Shown: piece by piece, positions 43,623 through 54,832 of the stretch
Numbering within the stretch: position 1 is the first letter of the stretch
How the letters are laid out: every line of letters starts with the position of its first letter
NCBI RefSeq assembly: GCF_900476125.1
Contig: NZ_LS991949.1
Location: 248,001-312,000 of the forward strand
DNA from: Metamycoplasma alkalescens
GTDB lineage: Bacteria; Bacillota_I; Bacilli_A; Mycoplasmatales; Metamycoplasmataceae
Direction: 5' to 3'
Length of the DNA: 64,000 nucleotides
Notes under the pieces: model-generated
Databases searched by the model: none
What the model was told of the DNA's origin: nothing
Seen by the model: only the letters and a program-made list of their open reading frames with translations
Made by a program: the position numbers and the translations under genes

Positions 43623-43726
43623 GATTACATTAAATTTTATATTATTAAATGTTATTATTTAGTAATTAATGATAGATTAAAAAAAATATCTAAAATTAAA
43701 AACTAAGTTATTTAAGGAATAAATTC

Positions 43727-45028
43727 ATGACAAAAGAACTAATTATTTTATTGGTTATAAATATAATTGTTGCCCTTGTATTAATTGGTGGACTAATTTA
43801 TTTAATAATCATTAAAAAATCTCAAAAAAAATTATCAGATCAAAAAAATCTTGAAAATAATGTAAAAATAACAACTGAATTAACTAAAAATATTAATCAT
43901 GAGTTGGAAAAAAATCTAAACACAAACTTAAATTCAATAAAAGATGAAGTAAGTAATAAACTCACTAATTTCATTACAACATCAAATGAAACAAACACAA
44001 GTAATTTAACAAAGTTATTTAACGAAATTAAAAGTTTTGAAAGTGAACAAAAACAAAATTTTTTAGATCTTGAAAAAAAATTAAATGATGGAGTGACAAA
44101 TAAATTAGATGAAATTGACAAAAAAAACAAAACTCAATTTGAAACAATTAAAGAAAATATTGATAAATATTTCAATGATAAATTAACAGAACAAGTTAAA
44201 ACACAATTTCAAAATATCAAAACATCAATGGATGATATGAATAGGGGAATGATTGAATTTAGTACAATTCAAGAAGCAGTAACAAATCTAAATAAAACAT
44301 TTTCAAATAATAAAAATATTGGTAATTTTGGTGAGTTTAATTTAGAACAAATTTTTCAAAATCAATTCCCAAATCTGCAAAATAAATTTTGATTTAAACA
44401 ATACATAATTAATGATAAAAATAATGAAAAGGTTGATTTTGTAGTTAAATCAAAATTTTTAGAAAAAGATGAAGAAAAAGAGTTAATTATTCCGATTGAT
44501 TGCAAATTCCCTTTTGAAAAATGAAACAAATATTTGAATAATGAACTATCATATGTTGAAATTGAAAAAAGTATTGAACATATGGCAAAAGATATTGCAT
44601 CAAAGTATATTAATTTAAACAAAAAAACAACCCCATTTGCAATTTTATATTTGCCTTCAGAATATATTTATTTAACAATTGTCAAGAATTTTGATCTTGT
44701 CACAAAAATTTTTGATAAATACAAAATTTTTATTCAAGGTCCTTCAACAATTATTGCTTTTATTTATAATTTATTTATTCAAAATCAAAATCTAATGATT
44801 TCAAAAAATATTGATAAAATCAAAAATTTATTTTTAGACATTCAAAAAAATTACAAATATTTAAATGATCATATTAATGAATCACATAAACAAATTACTA
44901 AAGCTTCAAATTCAATTGAAAAAGCAAAAAAATATACAAATTCAACATTTAATAAGATTAATAATTCATCAGGAATTTTAAACATTGAGGCAATTGAAAT
45001 TAAAAATGAATTAGAAAATGAATCATAA
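43727..45028 (+). CDS. rmuC: DNA recombination protein RmuC family
   Basis: A 433-residue protein. The N-terminal membrane helix is LIILLVINIIVALVLIGGLI, followed by a long coiled coil rich in Lys/Asn/Glu to about residue 190. The RmuC domain then begins GNFGEFNLEQIFQNQFPNLQ and contains VDFVVKSKF and IIPIDCKFPFEKW, the PD-(D/E)XK-like core in which Asp, Asp and Lys can coordinate a metal. RmuC limits DNA inversions at short repeats and is thought to act as a nuclease. Two TGA codons are Trp. Start ATG 43727 after TAAGGAATAAATTC. Divergent from the lipoprotein at 42852. Confidence 0.88.
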
Positions 45029-45390
45029 AAATTATTCCGAATAAAAATTATTTAATATCGATATTATATATACAAGACCTTATAATTTTATGAGTTATTT
45101 TGGTTAACTTGCAACCACTTCACAATAAGTTGTTGAGTTGCTTTTTTATATAAAATTTAGAAGATTTTAAATTAAAAAAATCTTATTCTAATGAGTTTAA
45201 TTATTTTGGATATGAAAAAAAATTTCTAAAGCAAGAATTATGATAATTTTATAAAATAAAATTTCTTTTTAAAACATCATCAGATTATTTGATATGTGTA
45301 AAAAATAACTTAAATTTTTTCTATTAGATAATAAAAAATACGTCACTTTTTTAGCAACATATTTTTTATTATTTTTTTTTATGTTTTGGA
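45029..45390. other. Intergenic region between convergent rmuC and tuf
   Basis: About 360 bases, no ORF. It contains the terminator at 45111-45147 and AT-rich sequence; a TATATATAC box at 45066 could start a short transcript ending at that terminator. Confidence 0.4.
45111..45147 (+). terminator. Rho-independent terminator
   Basis: GCAAC (45111-45115) pairs with GTTGC (45137-45141), with an AACCACTT/AAGTTGTT inner stem, followed by six T residues. Confidence 0.75.
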
Positions 45391-46584
45391 CTATTTTGTA
45401 ATTTTTGTTACAGTTCCAGCCCCAACAGTTCTACCACCTTCACGGATTGAGAATCTTGTACCTTCTTCAACAGCAATAGGTGCAATTAAAGTAACTTTTA
45501 ATTCAACTGTGTCCCCTGGCATAACCATTTCACGTTGTCCAATAAATGAAATTCCACCTGTAACGTCAGTTGTACGGAAGTAAAATTGTGGTTTATAGTT
45601 TTGGAAAAATGGTGTGTGACGTCCACCTTCTTCTTTTTTAAGCACATAAACTGTAGCTTCAAATTCAGTGTGAGGAATGATTGTTTTAGGTTTTGCTAAA
45701 ACTTGACCACGTTCGATTTCTGAACGATCAATTCCCCGTAATAATAAACCAGCATTATCTCCAGCTTGCGCTTCTTTTAAGTTCTTTCTGAACATTTCAA
45801 TTCCAGTAACAACTGTTTTTTTGGTTGGTTTTAGTCCAACGATTTCAACTTCTTCGTTTAGAGTTAAAACACCACGTTCAACTCTACCAGTTGCAACAGT
45901 TCCACGTCCTGTAATTGTGAAAACATCTTCAATTGCCATTAAAAATGGTTTTTCAGTTTCACGAACTGGTTCTTCAACATAACTATCAACTGCATCCATT
46001 AATTGCATAATTTGTTCTTCATATGCAGGATCACCTTGTAAAGCTTTTAGTGCTGAACCAGCAATAACTGGAGTGTTATCCCCATCAAATTTGTATTGGT
46101 TTAATAAGTCACGGATATCCATTTCAACTAAACCAATCATTTCTTCTCTTTCGTCATCTTTAAACATATCAATTTTGTTTAAGAAAACAACGATTTTTGG
46201 TACACCAACTTGTTTTGCTAAAAGAATGTGTTCACGAGTTTGAGGCATTGGTCCATCAGTTGCAGCAACAACTAAAATTGCAGCATCCATTTGAGCAGCA
46301 CCTGTAATCATGTTCTTTACATAGTCAGCATGTCCTGGACAGTCAACGTGTGCATAGTGACGTTTTTCTGTTTGATATTCAATATGTGATGTATTAATTG
46401 TAATTCCACGTGCTTTTTCTTCAGGAGCATTGTCGATTGATGCATAGTCTCGAGCTTCTGATAAGCCTTTTTTAGATAAAACTGTAGCGATCGCTGCGGT
46501 TAATGTTGTTTTACCATGGTCAACGTGACCGATTGTACCAATATTAACGTGCGCCTTTGAACGATCAAAATCTAATTTTGCCAT
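45391..46584 (-). CDS. tuf: Translation elongation factor Tu
   Basis: A 397-residue EF-Tu with full G motifs: [10 protein letters not shown] (residues 19-28), switch I region [29 protein letters not shown] and GSALKAL. There is no TGA codon and Gly/Val-rich codon choice is stable, as expected for a highly expressed gene. ATG at 46584 follows GAAAGGAAATATA. It is monocistronic with a long leader. EF-Tu delivers aminoacyl-tRNA to the ribosome, and in mycoplasmas it is also often found at the cell surface. Confidence 0.99.
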   Translation of the reverse strand: MAKLDFDRSKAHVNIGTIGHVDHGKTTLTAAIATVLSKKGLSEARDYASIDNAPEEKARGITINTSHIEYQTEKRHYAHVDCPGHADYVKNMITGAAQMDAAILVVAATDGPMPQTREHILLAKQVGVPKIVVFLNKIDMFKDDEREEMIGLVEMDIRDLLNQYKFDGDNTPVIAGSALKALQGDPAYEEQIMQLMDAVDSYVEEPVRETEKPFLMAIEDVFTITGRGTVATGRVERGVLTLNEEVEIVGLKPTKKTVVTGIEMFRKNLKEAQAGDNAGLLLRGIDRSEIERGQVLAKPKTIIPHTEFEATVYVLKKEEGGRHTPFFQNYKPQFYFRTTDVTGGISFIGQREMVMPGDTVELKVTLIAPIAVEEGTRFSIREGGRTVGAGTVTKITK

Positions 46585-46770
46585 TATATTTCCTTTCTTT
46601 TTTTGATAAATAAATAATTAGTTTTAGAATCTAAATTAATCTTATTTATATTTTTTTTATTAAAGATTTTTTTAAAAATCTTGATTAAACGCGTTTAACC
46701 ACCTAAGCATAGCCTTTCATCTATGTCCCGTCCAATCTAATTTACGCATGTACAATATATTTAAAATTCA
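46585..46770 (-). promoter_or_regulatory. tuf leader with palindrome and hairpin
   Basis: The leader holds a perfect 14-bp palindrome TTAAACGCGTTTAA at 46685-46698 and a CATAG/CTATG hairpin just upstream of it, separated by ATGAAAGG. This is much more GC-rich than the surroundings. A regulatory RNA role is inference. Confidence 0.45.
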
Positions 46771-46933
46771 ATAGAATAATTTTAACAAAAATATAGTCTT
46801 TATATCTAAATAATTTTAAGAAAATATTTTTTACAAAAGAAAAGAAAAAAAGTTATCTAAATTTCATTTCTTGCTTGAAAAAAAATCAAAACCTAATTAA
46901 TCTTAATTTCTTAATTATTTTAAAATCAAAATT

Positions 46934-48103
46934 TTAATTAATTCTTGGATTATATGCATTTGCAAATGCGCCTGATAATAATTTAAGAGTTAAGGCAAAC
47001 AATATAATATAAGTTGCAACAAGCAATAAATAACTTGGATTTTCAAAAAATAAAATAATTCCTTCTTTTAAAACAGTGCCAATATTAATTGCGTTACTTG
47101 CAATAATAAAATCTAAAAAAGCTAATGATGAAACAATTAAAATATTAATTGAAAATCTTTCAACAAATAAAATTAAAAATTCAGGATACAAGTAATTAAA
47201 AATATGTCAATAAGCAATTTTTCAGTTTGAAGAACCTAGTGTTTTAGCAACTAAAATAAACTCCTTATTTAGTAAAGAATAAATTTTTTCTTTTGCTAAT
47301 TTATAATATGAAACTCAGCAGATAAAGGATAATGAAATAAGCATTGCATATCATTGTGTTCCAATAAAAATTGATAATAAAAACACCCAAATAATTTCTG
47401 GAATAACAGACATCGCTGTAATTAATTTATCCAAAAAATTTACAAAAAGATTTTTTTGATACAAATTAACAATCACAGCTAAATTAAAACCAATAAAAAT
47501 ATTGATAAAAATTGCAAGAATAATAATTAAAATTGTCATTCAAAGTGTAATAATTGATCTTGCATAAATATCAATTCCTTGGTTATTGGTTCCCATATAT
47601 AAACCAGATGGAACATTGATTAAATTGGTGTTTTTATTTAAGGAATTAATCGCATTAATTAGATCATATGGATTATATGCTAATGTGATAATATCAGTAT
47701 AAATTGTTTGATCCCCACCAATTTCTTTGGCTGAATCAAAATAGATCACAAATAAAGGGTTTCTTATTTCCAAATTTGCTTGTTTTTCTTCTAATTGCGC
47801 AATTTCGCGAATGAAATCAATTTCAGGTCCACGGTTAAAATTTTTTGTAATAATCGGGTTGAAAGATGAAGGTAAATTATTAACTAAATTTGTTGTTGGA
47901 TCAATTGATTTTGTTGCTGAATTTCGAACTAAAAATAATGCGACTAATAATGATGCAAATAAAATGCAAAAAATAATAAATCAAGTCAAACTAATTTTAT
48001 TGCTAAAAAAACGTTTTCAATATTGTTTTTTGGCAGTGGTATGAATGACATAATCATTTTTTTGTATTTCAGGGTGTTTTTTAAATTTAAAAAGGTTATC
48101 CAT
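46934..48103 (-). CDS. oppC: Oligopeptide ABC transporter permease OppC
   Basis: A 389-residue permease. N-terminal cytoplasmic tail and first helix (TWFIIFCILFASLLVALFLV), then a large extracellular loop (FNPIITKNFNRGPEIDF... GLYMGTNNQGIDIYARSIIT) typical of OppC/DppC, and five further helices. The EAA loop reads LVAKTLGSSNWKIAYWHIFN. Many TGA codons. It overlaps oppB by eight bases. No oppD or oppF follows; tuf is next. Confidence 0.88.
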
Positions 48104-49070
48104 GTTGCACCTCTTTAAATTTAAATTTTTTATTTTTTAAAATCAAATATGAATTCTTTTGCAATTCAGGATTTAATTTTTTGATTAAGAAATTATTGAA
48201 AAACAAAATCAATGTTAATAACACAAAATTGAAACTAAAATAAAACATGATAATATCAATTTCACCTTTTTTAAAAGCAAAGGAAATAAAAAGACTTTGA
48301 CCCGGAATTGAAAAAATTGTTTCAATCAAAATTGTAATTGTAAAAAGTAATATATAAACTAAAAAAAACAAATTTAATTCACTAATGAATAAATTTTTTA
48401 AAATGATTTTATTTAATAACTGTTTTTTATTTAGACCATATGTTTTTGCAAATAAATAATAATTTGATTGCAAAATCTCTGATGTTTTTTTTCTTGCTTT
48501 GGAGAAAAAAATTGCAATTGTGGGAAATGATGAAATTAAAATTGGCACTAATAAAGAAATAAATCCTAAACTTCTATTTGTTTCAATAAACTGTGAAGGA
48601 TAACCAAATATTTCTGCATTTGTTAAAGCTAAAATTGCAAGAATTAAAATTGGAATTGCACCTAAAAATGAAATAAGAATTGAAAATATAATGTCATATG
48701 ACTTATTTAATTTATATGCAGAAATTATTCCTAAAAAATTACCCAAAATAAAGCTAATTAAAAAAATCAAAATACTAATCAAAAATGTTCATTTGAATTG
48801 ATCAAGGTATAATAAAAAAATATTATTTTGAACACTTGCTAATTGATGCGAATAAATCACTCCAGGATTGAAACTAAAAAAGTTTTTTAAAAATATTTTA
48901 AATCTTGTACCAAAATTCGAAGAAACTTGCGAATAGACCGCAAGATTTTTTTTAATTTGTGGTTGAATTAAAAGATTTATTGCAAAAAAAACAATTGTAA
49001 TCGCAATAAAAAAAATCAAAATATAAAAAGCAAATGTTTTTAGAAAGCTGATTCTTTTTTTAGCTAACAC
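48096..49070 (-). CDS. oppB: Oligopeptide ABC transporter permease OppB
   Basis: A 324-residue permease starting at GTG 49070, eight bases after GGAGG (the nearby ATG is out of frame). First helix FAFYILIFFIAITIVFFAIN, extracellular segment FNPGVIYSHQLASVQNN, then five helices. EAA loop FAKTYGLNKKQLLNKIILKN. It forms a heterodimer channel with OppC. One TGA. The preceding gene is a lipoprotein that does not look like a full-size OppA. Confidence 0.87.
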
Positions 49071-49100
49071 ATTGCCTCCATATTTTAATTTTTATTGCTT

Positions 49101-49688
49101 CTATTTATTTTCTATTTTAAATCCTAGTAATGTGAATCTTTCTTTAGTTTTATTTTTTCCAAATAATAAATCTAAATGAATTTCTCCTTCATCATCATGG
49201 GCATGAGTATTTTTGTCAACTGAAATTTCTTGGGTTTCTTTTAATTCGTATTTAATTGAATATTTATCAAATACTTTTTTAATATCTTCCCAATTTTTTG
49301 TTTCTTTTAATTCTTTTACAACATCAGATGCTTTAATATTTTCTTGCCCACTAACAAATTTATGAATTACTAATCCAGATTTTTCTTGTTTATTTTTTTG
49401 ATTAAAAGCTAATATAATGTCATTTGCTTCTTTTAATAGTTTTTCAACATCTTCTAGATTTGTGTTTTTTTTCTCAAGTTTTTTGATTTTTTCTAATAAT
49501 TCTTTTGCTTTGGTGTTTTCTTTTTCAAACTTGATAATGTTTTCAAGTTCAGTTGTTTTTCCTTTAACTTCATTTATTTTTGTATCTAATTTTTTTTCCT
49601 TATCATCACATGATGCTGCGATTAAAGGAATTGTTGCTAATGATACAAAGGGAGCTAAAGACAAGATAATTTTAAAATTTTTTTTCAT
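49101..49688 (-). CDS. Coiled-coil lipoprotein upstream of oppB
   Basis: A 195-residue lipoprotein: MKKNFKIILSLAPFVSLATI, lipobox LIAASC (Cys27). Residues 30-100 are a Lys/Glu coiled coil (LENIIKFEKENTKAKELLEK). The C-terminal domain has VVKELKETKNWEDIKKVFDK, a short His/Asp segment NTHAHDDEGEIHLDLLFG and ends KERFTLLGFKIENK, a form seen at the C-termini of several mycoplasma lipoproteins. It is much too short for an OppA peptide-binding protein. RBS GAAAGGAAATTAA. It is 30 bases upstream of oppB and probably cotranscribed. Confidence 0.8.
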   Translation of the reverse strand: MKKNFKIILSLAPFVSLATIPLIAASCDDKEKKLDTKINEVKGKTTELENIIKFEKENTKAKELLEKIKKLEKKNTNLEDVEKLLKEANDIILAFNQKNKQEKSGLVIHKFVSGQENIKASDVVKELKETKNWEDIKKVFDKYSIKYELKETQEISVDKNTHAHDDEGEIHLDLLFGKNKTKERFTLLGFKIENK

Positions 49689-50019
49689 TTAATTTCCTTT
49701 CTAATTTTAAATTGATAACAAAATTATAACAAAAAAATATATATTATAATTTTATTTTTTTTGTAATTATATATTAATAAAGTTTATTTTATCTCAAGTC
49801 TTAATAATAAGATTTTGAGATTCTATTAGAAAATTAGTATTTATACTAAATTATTATTAAAGTTTCAAAATCGTTAAAAAATGTCATTTAAGGAATAAAT
49901 TTTTTTATGTATTCAAATTTGAAATCAAAATTTTTTAAAAAATGTTTTTTATTTTTTTGTTTTTATAAATAAAAATTAAATTTGGGTAAAATTCAAATAA
50001 ATAAATTTTGAGGAAAAAA
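49689..50019. other. Divergent promoter region
   Basis: About 330 AT-rich bases. On the minus strand TATAAT occurs at 49723-49728 and 49743-49748, fitting the lipoprotein promoter. No ORF or strong hairpin is seen. Confidence 0.5.
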
Positions 50020-50877
50020 ATGAATACTAAAAAAGAAATTAAAATTCCAAATCGTCATCATTACAATAATAAACATTATACAATTAATTATCAAAATAAA
50101 ACAATAAAACTTAATGATGATTACCACCAAAAACTGCTTGCAATTAAACCTGGTGAATTTGGTGGATTTAGGAAAATAACTGGTTCAGCATTGGGTGATA
50201 TTTTGAAATTAACCCCATTTAATAGTGAATTTGCTGCTTTTGCAAGAGTTGCAAATTTTTCTATGCCAATTTTGGATAGAAAATATGTCAATGCCGGAAT
50301 TGCATTGGAACCTAAAATAATCAATAAAATTGAACAAAAATATAATTTTAAAATTGAGCGTTTTGAAGGATCGAAATATAATTTTGATTATTTTAAAGAA
50401 AATGAATTATTTGGTGGATTGCCAGATGGGTATTTAAAGGATCAAAATTTAATTATTGAGATTAAAACTGTTGGTGCTAAAAAATTTGATTTATGAAATA
50501 ATTCAAATATTAATTTAGCTTATATTAAGCAAGCACAACTTTATTCATATTTAATTAAAGCAAAAAAATTCACAATTGTTGCAGCTTTTTTGGAAGAAGA
50601 AGATTATGCTAATCCTGAATTAGTTGATATTAATCAAAGAAAAATAAAAAATTGATTTTTTGATGTGAATGAAAAACAAGTTTTGGATGATATGAAGAAA
50701 TGTGAAAATTGGTACAAAAAATATACTTCATTAGGAATAAGTCCGAAATGAAATGAACAAATTGATGGCGATTTAATTAAGTATTTAGAATGTGAAAATT
50801 TTGAACAATGAAAATTCCTTTATTTGGAATGAGTCAAAATTGGAAAGGCAATTCCTGAATATGAAGAAGAAAAATAA
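50020..50877 (+). CDS. Putative nuclease (YqaJ/RecB-like, MAGa7180 type)
   Basis: A 285-residue protein starting MNTKKEIKIPNRHHYNNKHY nine bases after GAGG; a TTG four codons earlier is less likely. Core features of a PD-(D/E)XK nuclease: KITGSALGDILKLTPFNSEF, NAGIALEPKIINKIEQ (the conserved E), NELFGGLPDGYL (acidic D) and NLIIEIKTVGAKKF (E-I-K catalytic pair), then YIKQAQLYSYLIKAKKF. This is the order expected of lambda-exonuclease/YqaJ-like enzymes. Several TGA codons. Its end overlaps the next nuclease-like gene by 17 bases. Family name from memory. Confidence 0.8.
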
Positions 50878-52981
50878 ATTTAGTTTTAATGATTTTTTAA
50901 TTGCAAATACAACAAGACCATGGTTTATTTTTAACAATATTGATGAGATTGATAAAAATAATAAAAAAATTTTACTTAATGCTGAAAATTTATTTGAATT
51001 TGATGAAGAAAACGTTGAAGAAGAATTAGATTTTTTAGATTTTAAAATAATTGAAATTGAAGAAATATTTGAAAAACATATTATCAAAAATCTTGATACT
51101 GAAACAAAGAAACAATTAAATAAATATCCAACTTATGAAAAAATTGATTTTTTGAAAAAGCAGTTAGATAATAATCAAAAATTAAAAAAAATAATTGATG
51201 ATGATGAAATTTTAAAAAATATCAATTATTTGTTTAGTATTTTTGCAAATTTAAATATGGTTGCAATTGGATTGGATGAAGTTTCCAATCAAGCAATTGC
51301 TTATTTAATTGATTTTTATAAAAAAAATTACCAAATTTCTGATCAAAAAATCAAATTTATTTCTTTAAAAAATACTTTGGAAAACCGAATTTTAGAAACA
51401 AAAAAAGCTATTGAAGAGGGATATACATTGCTTATAAATCCAATTTTTGAGTATCAAAATTGTTATTCAAAAGTTTTATTTTGTGATCTTAAACAAAACT
51501 ATTTTGGAAATTTGAATTATTCAAACAAAACCAAAAAGAAAAATATCTTAAAAGCTTATTTTGATTATCATATTATTAAAAACTATTTTGATATAAAAGA
51601 AATTTTTATTTTAAAACCTAAATTCCAAAAAGCAAAAAATATTAAAAAAAATAAATTAGATTTTTTATTATCAAAATATAGTTCAATATCCAAAGCAGGA
51701 ATTTCAATTGATAAAGAAAAAAAGAATGCTTTATCTGAAGACGAAATAAATGCTTTGTATATTTCAGATCCTAATTTCGAATATTCATCAAAAAGAAAAA
51801 CAAAAAATAGTCCCAAAAATAACATTTCCATTCTAGAACATATAAAAGCAAATATGATTTTTGCTAATTATGATTTTGATGAAAAAAAACTTGCTGATGA
51901 TCATGAAAAAATCAATAGTATTTATACTTGTTCATTCAAAGAATTTTTATACTTAATAAATAATTATAATAATTTAGATGTTGATTGAAAAATTACCAAA
52001 GATGATTTTATTGATAATTTTGGAGCAAATATTTGATTTCTAAAAATCTTTAATAAAGCTTTTCCTAATTATGAATTTGGTTCAAAAAATATTTTAAAAA
52101 TTATTTCCGGAGTTGAAAATAAGATTAATTCCTTGCAAAAAAAACAAATTAAAGAATTTTATGACAACAATTTAATTTCAATTGATCCAAATATAGAAAA
52201 TTTATTTGAATATAAAGTGATTACCAATAAAGAAATAAACATTGCTTGGTTTGATTTTGAAGGCGTTTCATTACCTTATCCAATGATGGATAATGTTGCA
52301 CATTGAAATCAAATTATTTCCCAAACATCAATCATTAAAACAAAAAATAATCAAATTTATCAAAGCAATGATTTTGTTTATGACCCACTTAATTATGATC
52401 TAAATACTTATAAAAAAATTGTTGATGATTTATATGATAAAGAAATTTCATATTACATTATTTATAATGAGGGATATGAAAAAACAAAATTAAATGAAAT
52501 TAAAGAAAAAATGTGATTTTATATCAATAAAAAACAACTTTCTTCAAATGAATATCAAGAATATTGCCAAAAAATTGACTTTATTGTAAATAGATTAGTT
52601 GATATTTGTAAATTTTTTAGTCCCCATGGATCGCAATACTTTGTTAGAAATCGAACCATTAATCTTGGACAAATTCATGGTTCATATTCAATTAAAAAAA
52701 TTGAATATTTTGTGACAAAAAATAATTTGGGTAAATATTTAAAGCACAAAATTATTCCTTATTCAGAATTAAATGTTAAAAACGGTTCATTAGCGCTATT
52801 AATTGCGACAACAAGAGCACTTGGCGTCATTGGTGATGAGGAATGAAAACAAAAAACAAGTGATTTAAAAAAATATTGTCATAATGATGTTTTAGCAATG
52901 CTTATGACAGCCAATTTAATTGAATATTTAATGAATAAAAAAGATGAATATTTTTATAACTGAAAAAAATATAATTGCTAA
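50861..52981 (+). CDS. DUF2779 protein with a DnaQ-like exonuclease core (UU173 type)
   Basis: A 706-residue protein; start at ATG 50861 (MKKKNKFSFNDFLIANTTRP) because a longer GTG start would overlap the upstream gene by 86 bases. The N-terminal half is helical with FLIANTTRPWFIFNN, which resembles the beginning of RecB-like nuclease domains, and contains ENRILETKKAIEEGYTLLIN...FEYQNCYSKVLFCD. The C-terminal DUF2779 region starts INIAWFDFEGVSLPYPMMDN (D-x-E of the DnaQ fold), contains EISYYIIYNEGYEKTKL and YFVRNRTINLGQIHGSYSIK, and ends KYCHNDVLAMLMTANLIEYL (third Asp). At least seven TGA codons. Likely a DNA or RNA processing nuclease working with its neighbour. Confidence 0.82.
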
Positions 52982-52999
52982 AAAAAATTAGGGAAAAAC

Positions 53000-53023
53000 T
53001 AGGGACAAATTCCCTATTTTTTT
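53000..53023 (+). terminator. Rho-independent terminator
   Basis: TAGGGA and TCCCTA pair around CAAAT, followed by seven T residues; ends the nuclease operon. Confidence 0.88.
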
Positions 53024-53039
53024 ATGTTTAATATTTAAT

Positions 53040-53543
53040 ATGAATCTAATTTTTAAAAACCGAGGAATGTTGCTTGAAACAATTATTAATCAAACAAATG
53101 AATTTTATTTTAAAAACAATATTTGCTTAATTCATAAAAAAAATTTAGACATCAATTTTAAATCAGTTTTTTTAAAAAATAAACAATTAAGTTTAGAAAA
53201 TGCATTCATTAAAAATAAAAGTTCTGTTGATTATTATGGAGTATACAAAGGCAAATTTATTGCTTTTGAAGCAAAGAGTACTGAAGAAAATTCCTTACCA
53301 CTTAATAACATTAAAAAACATCAAATTGAATATTTAGATTTAATTGAAAAACATCAAGGAATTGCTTTTTGAATAATTTATTATAAAATTCAAAATACAT
53401 TTTTATTAATTTTTCATAAAAATTTAAAAGAAGGTATAAAAAATAAAAAAGCCCTTAAATATAAAGAGGCTTTAAAACTTGGTAAAAAATTAAGTTTGTC
53501 ATTTCCTGGTGTATTAAACATTATTGAAAATCTTATTTTTTAA
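53040..53543 (+). CDS. recU: Holliday junction resolvase RecU
   Basis: A 167-residue resolvase. The RecU N-terminus FKNRGMLLETIINQTNEFYF is followed by the catalytic SSVDYYGVYKGKFIAFEAKS, with the Asp, Glu and Lys of the nuclease site, and LNNIKKHQIEYLDLIEKHQGIAF. RecU cuts four-way junctions during recombination repair and chromosome segregation. One TGA follows IAF. There is no strong RBS; the ATG lies 17 bases after the preceding terminator, so a leaderless or short-leader mRNA is possible. It converges on hup, with the two coding ends overlapping by 11 bases. Confidence 0.9.
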
Positions 53544-53829
53544 TTTTTTGATAAGCATCATTAATTTTTTGTTTAAAAACATTTGAAAATTTAAATTTGG
53601 GAGCCATTTTTTCTGGAATTATAATTGTTTCTTTTGTAATGTTATGTTGCTTTGTTTTTGAAGGAATTAATTTTGAATTTAAAACTCCAAGTCCAGAAAT
53701 TGTTACTTGATTTTCATTTGCAACTTCTTCAATTAAAATATTTACCATTTCTTCCAAAATTGATTCAACCATCGCATGTTGAAATCCGGTTTTTTCTGAT
53801 GTTATTTTGATTAATTCTTTTTTTGTCAT
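53533..53829 (-). CDS. hup: DNA-binding protein HU
   Basis: A 98-residue HU/IHF family protein: MTKKELIKITSEKTGFQHAM, then VESILEEMVNILIEEVANEN, the beta turn VTISGLGVLNSKLIPSKTKQ, and a long arm ending MAPKFKFSNVFKQKINDAYQ. The arm contains TKQHNITKETIIIPEKMAPKF instead of the usual GRNP-type tip, typical of divergent mycoplasma HU. It packs DNA as a dimer. It lies 26 bases after gpsA. Confidence 0.92.
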   Translation of the reverse strand: MTKKELIKITSEKTGFQHAMVESILEEMVNILIEEVANENQVTISGLGVLNSKLIPSKTKQHNITKETIIIPEKMAPKFKFSNVFKQKINDAYQKIKK

Positions 53830-53855
53830 ATATTCTTCACCTACTATTATAAATT

Positions 53856-54830
53856 TTAGATTTCTTTCATTAGTTTGGTAATTATTTTCCTTGGTTCAAC
53901 TTTATTATATATGATTTTATAAAGACTTTCAATTAATGGTAGTTTTATTGATTTATTGTTTTTTATTTGTTTATAAATATATTTTAGAGCATATAAACCT
54001 TCAACAGTGACAAAATTGTCATCAAGCTTATTTTTAAAAAAATTCTTGCCATACATATAATTTCTTGATTTTTCAAATAAGCCTGTTAACATCAAATCAC
54101 CCAATCCACATAGGTCATAAACTGTATCAATGTTTGCATTACAATATAATGCATAGTTTTTAATTTCTTTTAACCCATATGTTAAAAAAGCTGTTTGTGT
54201 ATTTGTTGAATATCCCATGCCAGCAATCAATCCAGAACCAATTGCTAAAACATTTTTAAAAGTTGAACCAATTTCAGCGCCAATTACATCATTTGTAATT
54301 GCAACACCAAACCATTGATTTGAAAAAATTTTTTTAACTTTTTTTGCCAAGTTTATATTATTTGAAACTGCATTAATAATTGTGATGTTTTTATTAACTA
54401 TATCAATTGCAAAAGATGGTCCAATTAATGAAACTACTCCTTGAATTTTCTTATTTTTTGTAGCTAATTTTTCCATTCTTGTATGAATAAAATCATTTGA
54501 ATTAGGTCAAAAACCTTTGGATAAATTAACAATAATTGTTTGCTTTTTAACTAAATTAATTACCTGGTAAAAAACATCAGGAATAAATTTTGTTGGAATT
54601 GCAATAATTACATAATTTACATTTTCAAGAGTTTTTTTTAAGTCATTTGATGTATTAAATTTGCTAACTAATTTTGTGGCAAAATATTTATGATTATATC
54701 CAGTTGCTAAATCATTTAGTTCTTCTTGATTAATACCATAAATAATCACATCATGATTGTTTTCACTAAGGACATTGGCACAAGCAGTTCCCATCGCACC
54801 ACTACCTAAAATTGCAATTTTTTGTTTCAT
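53856..54830 (-). CDS. gpsA: Glycerol-3-phosphate dehydrogenase [NAD(P)+]
   Basis: A 324-residue enzyme making sn-glycerol 3-phosphate for phospholipids. NAD-binding GSGAMGTACANVLSENNHDV is at residues 9-28, followed by VNYVIIAIPTKFIPDV and VNLSKGF. The catalytic region GAEIGSTFKNVLAIGSGLIA (Lys) precedes GLGDLMLTGLFEKSRNYMYG. One TGA after KGF. The ATG is two bases after the der stop, so it is coupled with der. Confidence 0.94.
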
Positions 54831-54832
54831 AA

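Noticed and set aside
50792-50860. Earlier GTG start for the DUF2779 gene
   Set aside because: It would overlap the upstream nuclease gene by 86 bases and lacks an RBS; the ATG at 50861 gives a normal short overlap.
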